In this document: one piece after another, positions 5,787 through 5,860 of the stretch
Numbering within the stretch: the first letter of the stretch is position 1
Layout: each line of letters starts with the position of its first letter
From: Bryobacterales bacterium
Lineage (GTDB): Bacteria > Acidobacteriota > Terriglobia > Bryobacterales > Bryobacteraceae
Reading direction: 5' to 3'
NCBI GenBank assembly: GCA_003164075.1
Contig: PLRZ01000104.1
Span: forward strand, 1,005 to 6,864
Length of the DNA: 5,860 bases
Translations under genes and position numbers: made by a program
Notes under the pieces: model-generated
The model's database searches: none
The model's input: only the letters and a program-made list of their open reading frames with translations
Told to the model about the DNA's origin: nothing

Positions 5787-5860
5787 CGGAGTGAATCGTC
5801 ATGGTCGCCGCTCCATTTCGTCATCGTAGCGGCTCCATTTCGTCATCGTGGCGGCTTCAT
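5785..5860. mobile_element. Possible end of an IS21-family insertion sequence continuing to the right
   Basis: IS21-family elements carry several copies of a roughly 20-bp repeat at each end, including part of the terminal inverted repeat, and many such ends contain a GGCTCCATTT-like core in GC-rich hosts. The 22-bp repeats here have that core. No transposase (istA) or ATPase (istB) is encoded in the 766 bp to the left, so any element would lie beyond 5860, or this is a leftover end. The exact tip and any target duplication cannot be set from this window. The assignment is from resemblance only. Confidence 0.3.
5807..5860. repeat. 22-bp direct tandem repeats at the right edge (about 2.5 copies)
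   Basis: Unit 1 (5807-5828) and unit 2 (5829-5850) are 22 bp each and share the core GCTCCATTTCGTCATCGT, differing only at the fourth base (C/G) and the last base (A/G). A third, partial unit (5851-5860, GCGGCTTCAT) differs from GCGGCTCCAT at one base and runs off the window. A degenerate fourth unit may lie just left, where TCGTCAT recurs at 5796-5802 in register. The period is not a multiple of three, so this is not a coding repeat. Confidence 0.8.

Larger units (their letters stand above)
5095..5860. other. Region of 766 bp without a recognisable gene
   Basis: Upstream of the kinase start I find no family I recognise on either strand. The first 70 bases must include the kinase leader and promoter, but no hexamer pair is convincing (TAGACT about 25 bases before the ATG is the nearest -10-like string). 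The remainder holds two unidentified reading-frame fragments (5168-5521 and 5475-5786, both minus) and the tandem repeats at the right edge. The fragmentary look and the repeats suggest decayed or insertion-sequence-flanking DNA. No tRNA, rRNA or riboswitch fold was noticed. Confidence 0.5.

Overview
The window is high in GC and looks like a piece of a chromosome from an Acidobacterium, most likely of the Solibacter/Bryobacter kind. The main reason is the 2.6-kb gene for a Ser/Thr protein kinase fused through one membrane span to a long array of WD40-like/TolB-type propeller repeats. This architecture is greatly expanded in those genomes. The assignment is an inference from architecture and composition, not from a search.

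Layout. Positions 1-227 (minus) hold the N-terminus of a multi-span GT-C/GT39-type glycosyltransferase cut by the window edge. Directly upstream on the same strand, separated by about 7 bp, is a complete RhlE-type DEAD-box RNA helicase (235-1491, minus). A 220-bp divergent intergenic region follows. It carries a candidate helicase -10 box and, reading rightward, a good promoter (TTGACG, 17 bp, TATCGT) with a perfect 9+9 bp palindrome lying over the spacer and -10 box. This promoter drives a toxin-antitoxin module: a DUF1778/TacA-like ribbon-helix-helix antitoxin (1712-1992, plus) and a TacT-like GNAT acetyltransferase toxin (1989-2585, plus), overlapping by ATGA. The antitoxin is split by a frameshift near 1799-1810, while the toxin frame is open and even extended at its C-terminus. 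The toxin gene overlaps tail to tail with the kinase gene (2491-5094, minus).

The last 766 bp (5095-5860) contain no gene I can identify. They hold two unidentified reading-frame fragments and, at the right edge, 22-bp tandem repeats with a TCCATTT core that resemble the multiple-repeat ends of IS21-family elements. An insertion sequence may therefore begin there and continue beyond the window.

How the parts work together. Helicase and glycosyltransferase are probably co-transcribed by proximity only. The acetyltransferase and antitoxin form one autoregulated unit, whose present state (broken antitoxin, extended toxin, a proline in the acetyl-CoA helix) suggests decay or uncoupling. The kinase is a stand-alone membrane signalling protein. 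The most interesting object is the broken but structurally well-preserved TA module, not a new multi-gene system; I see no CRISPR, RNA gene or clear phage genes.
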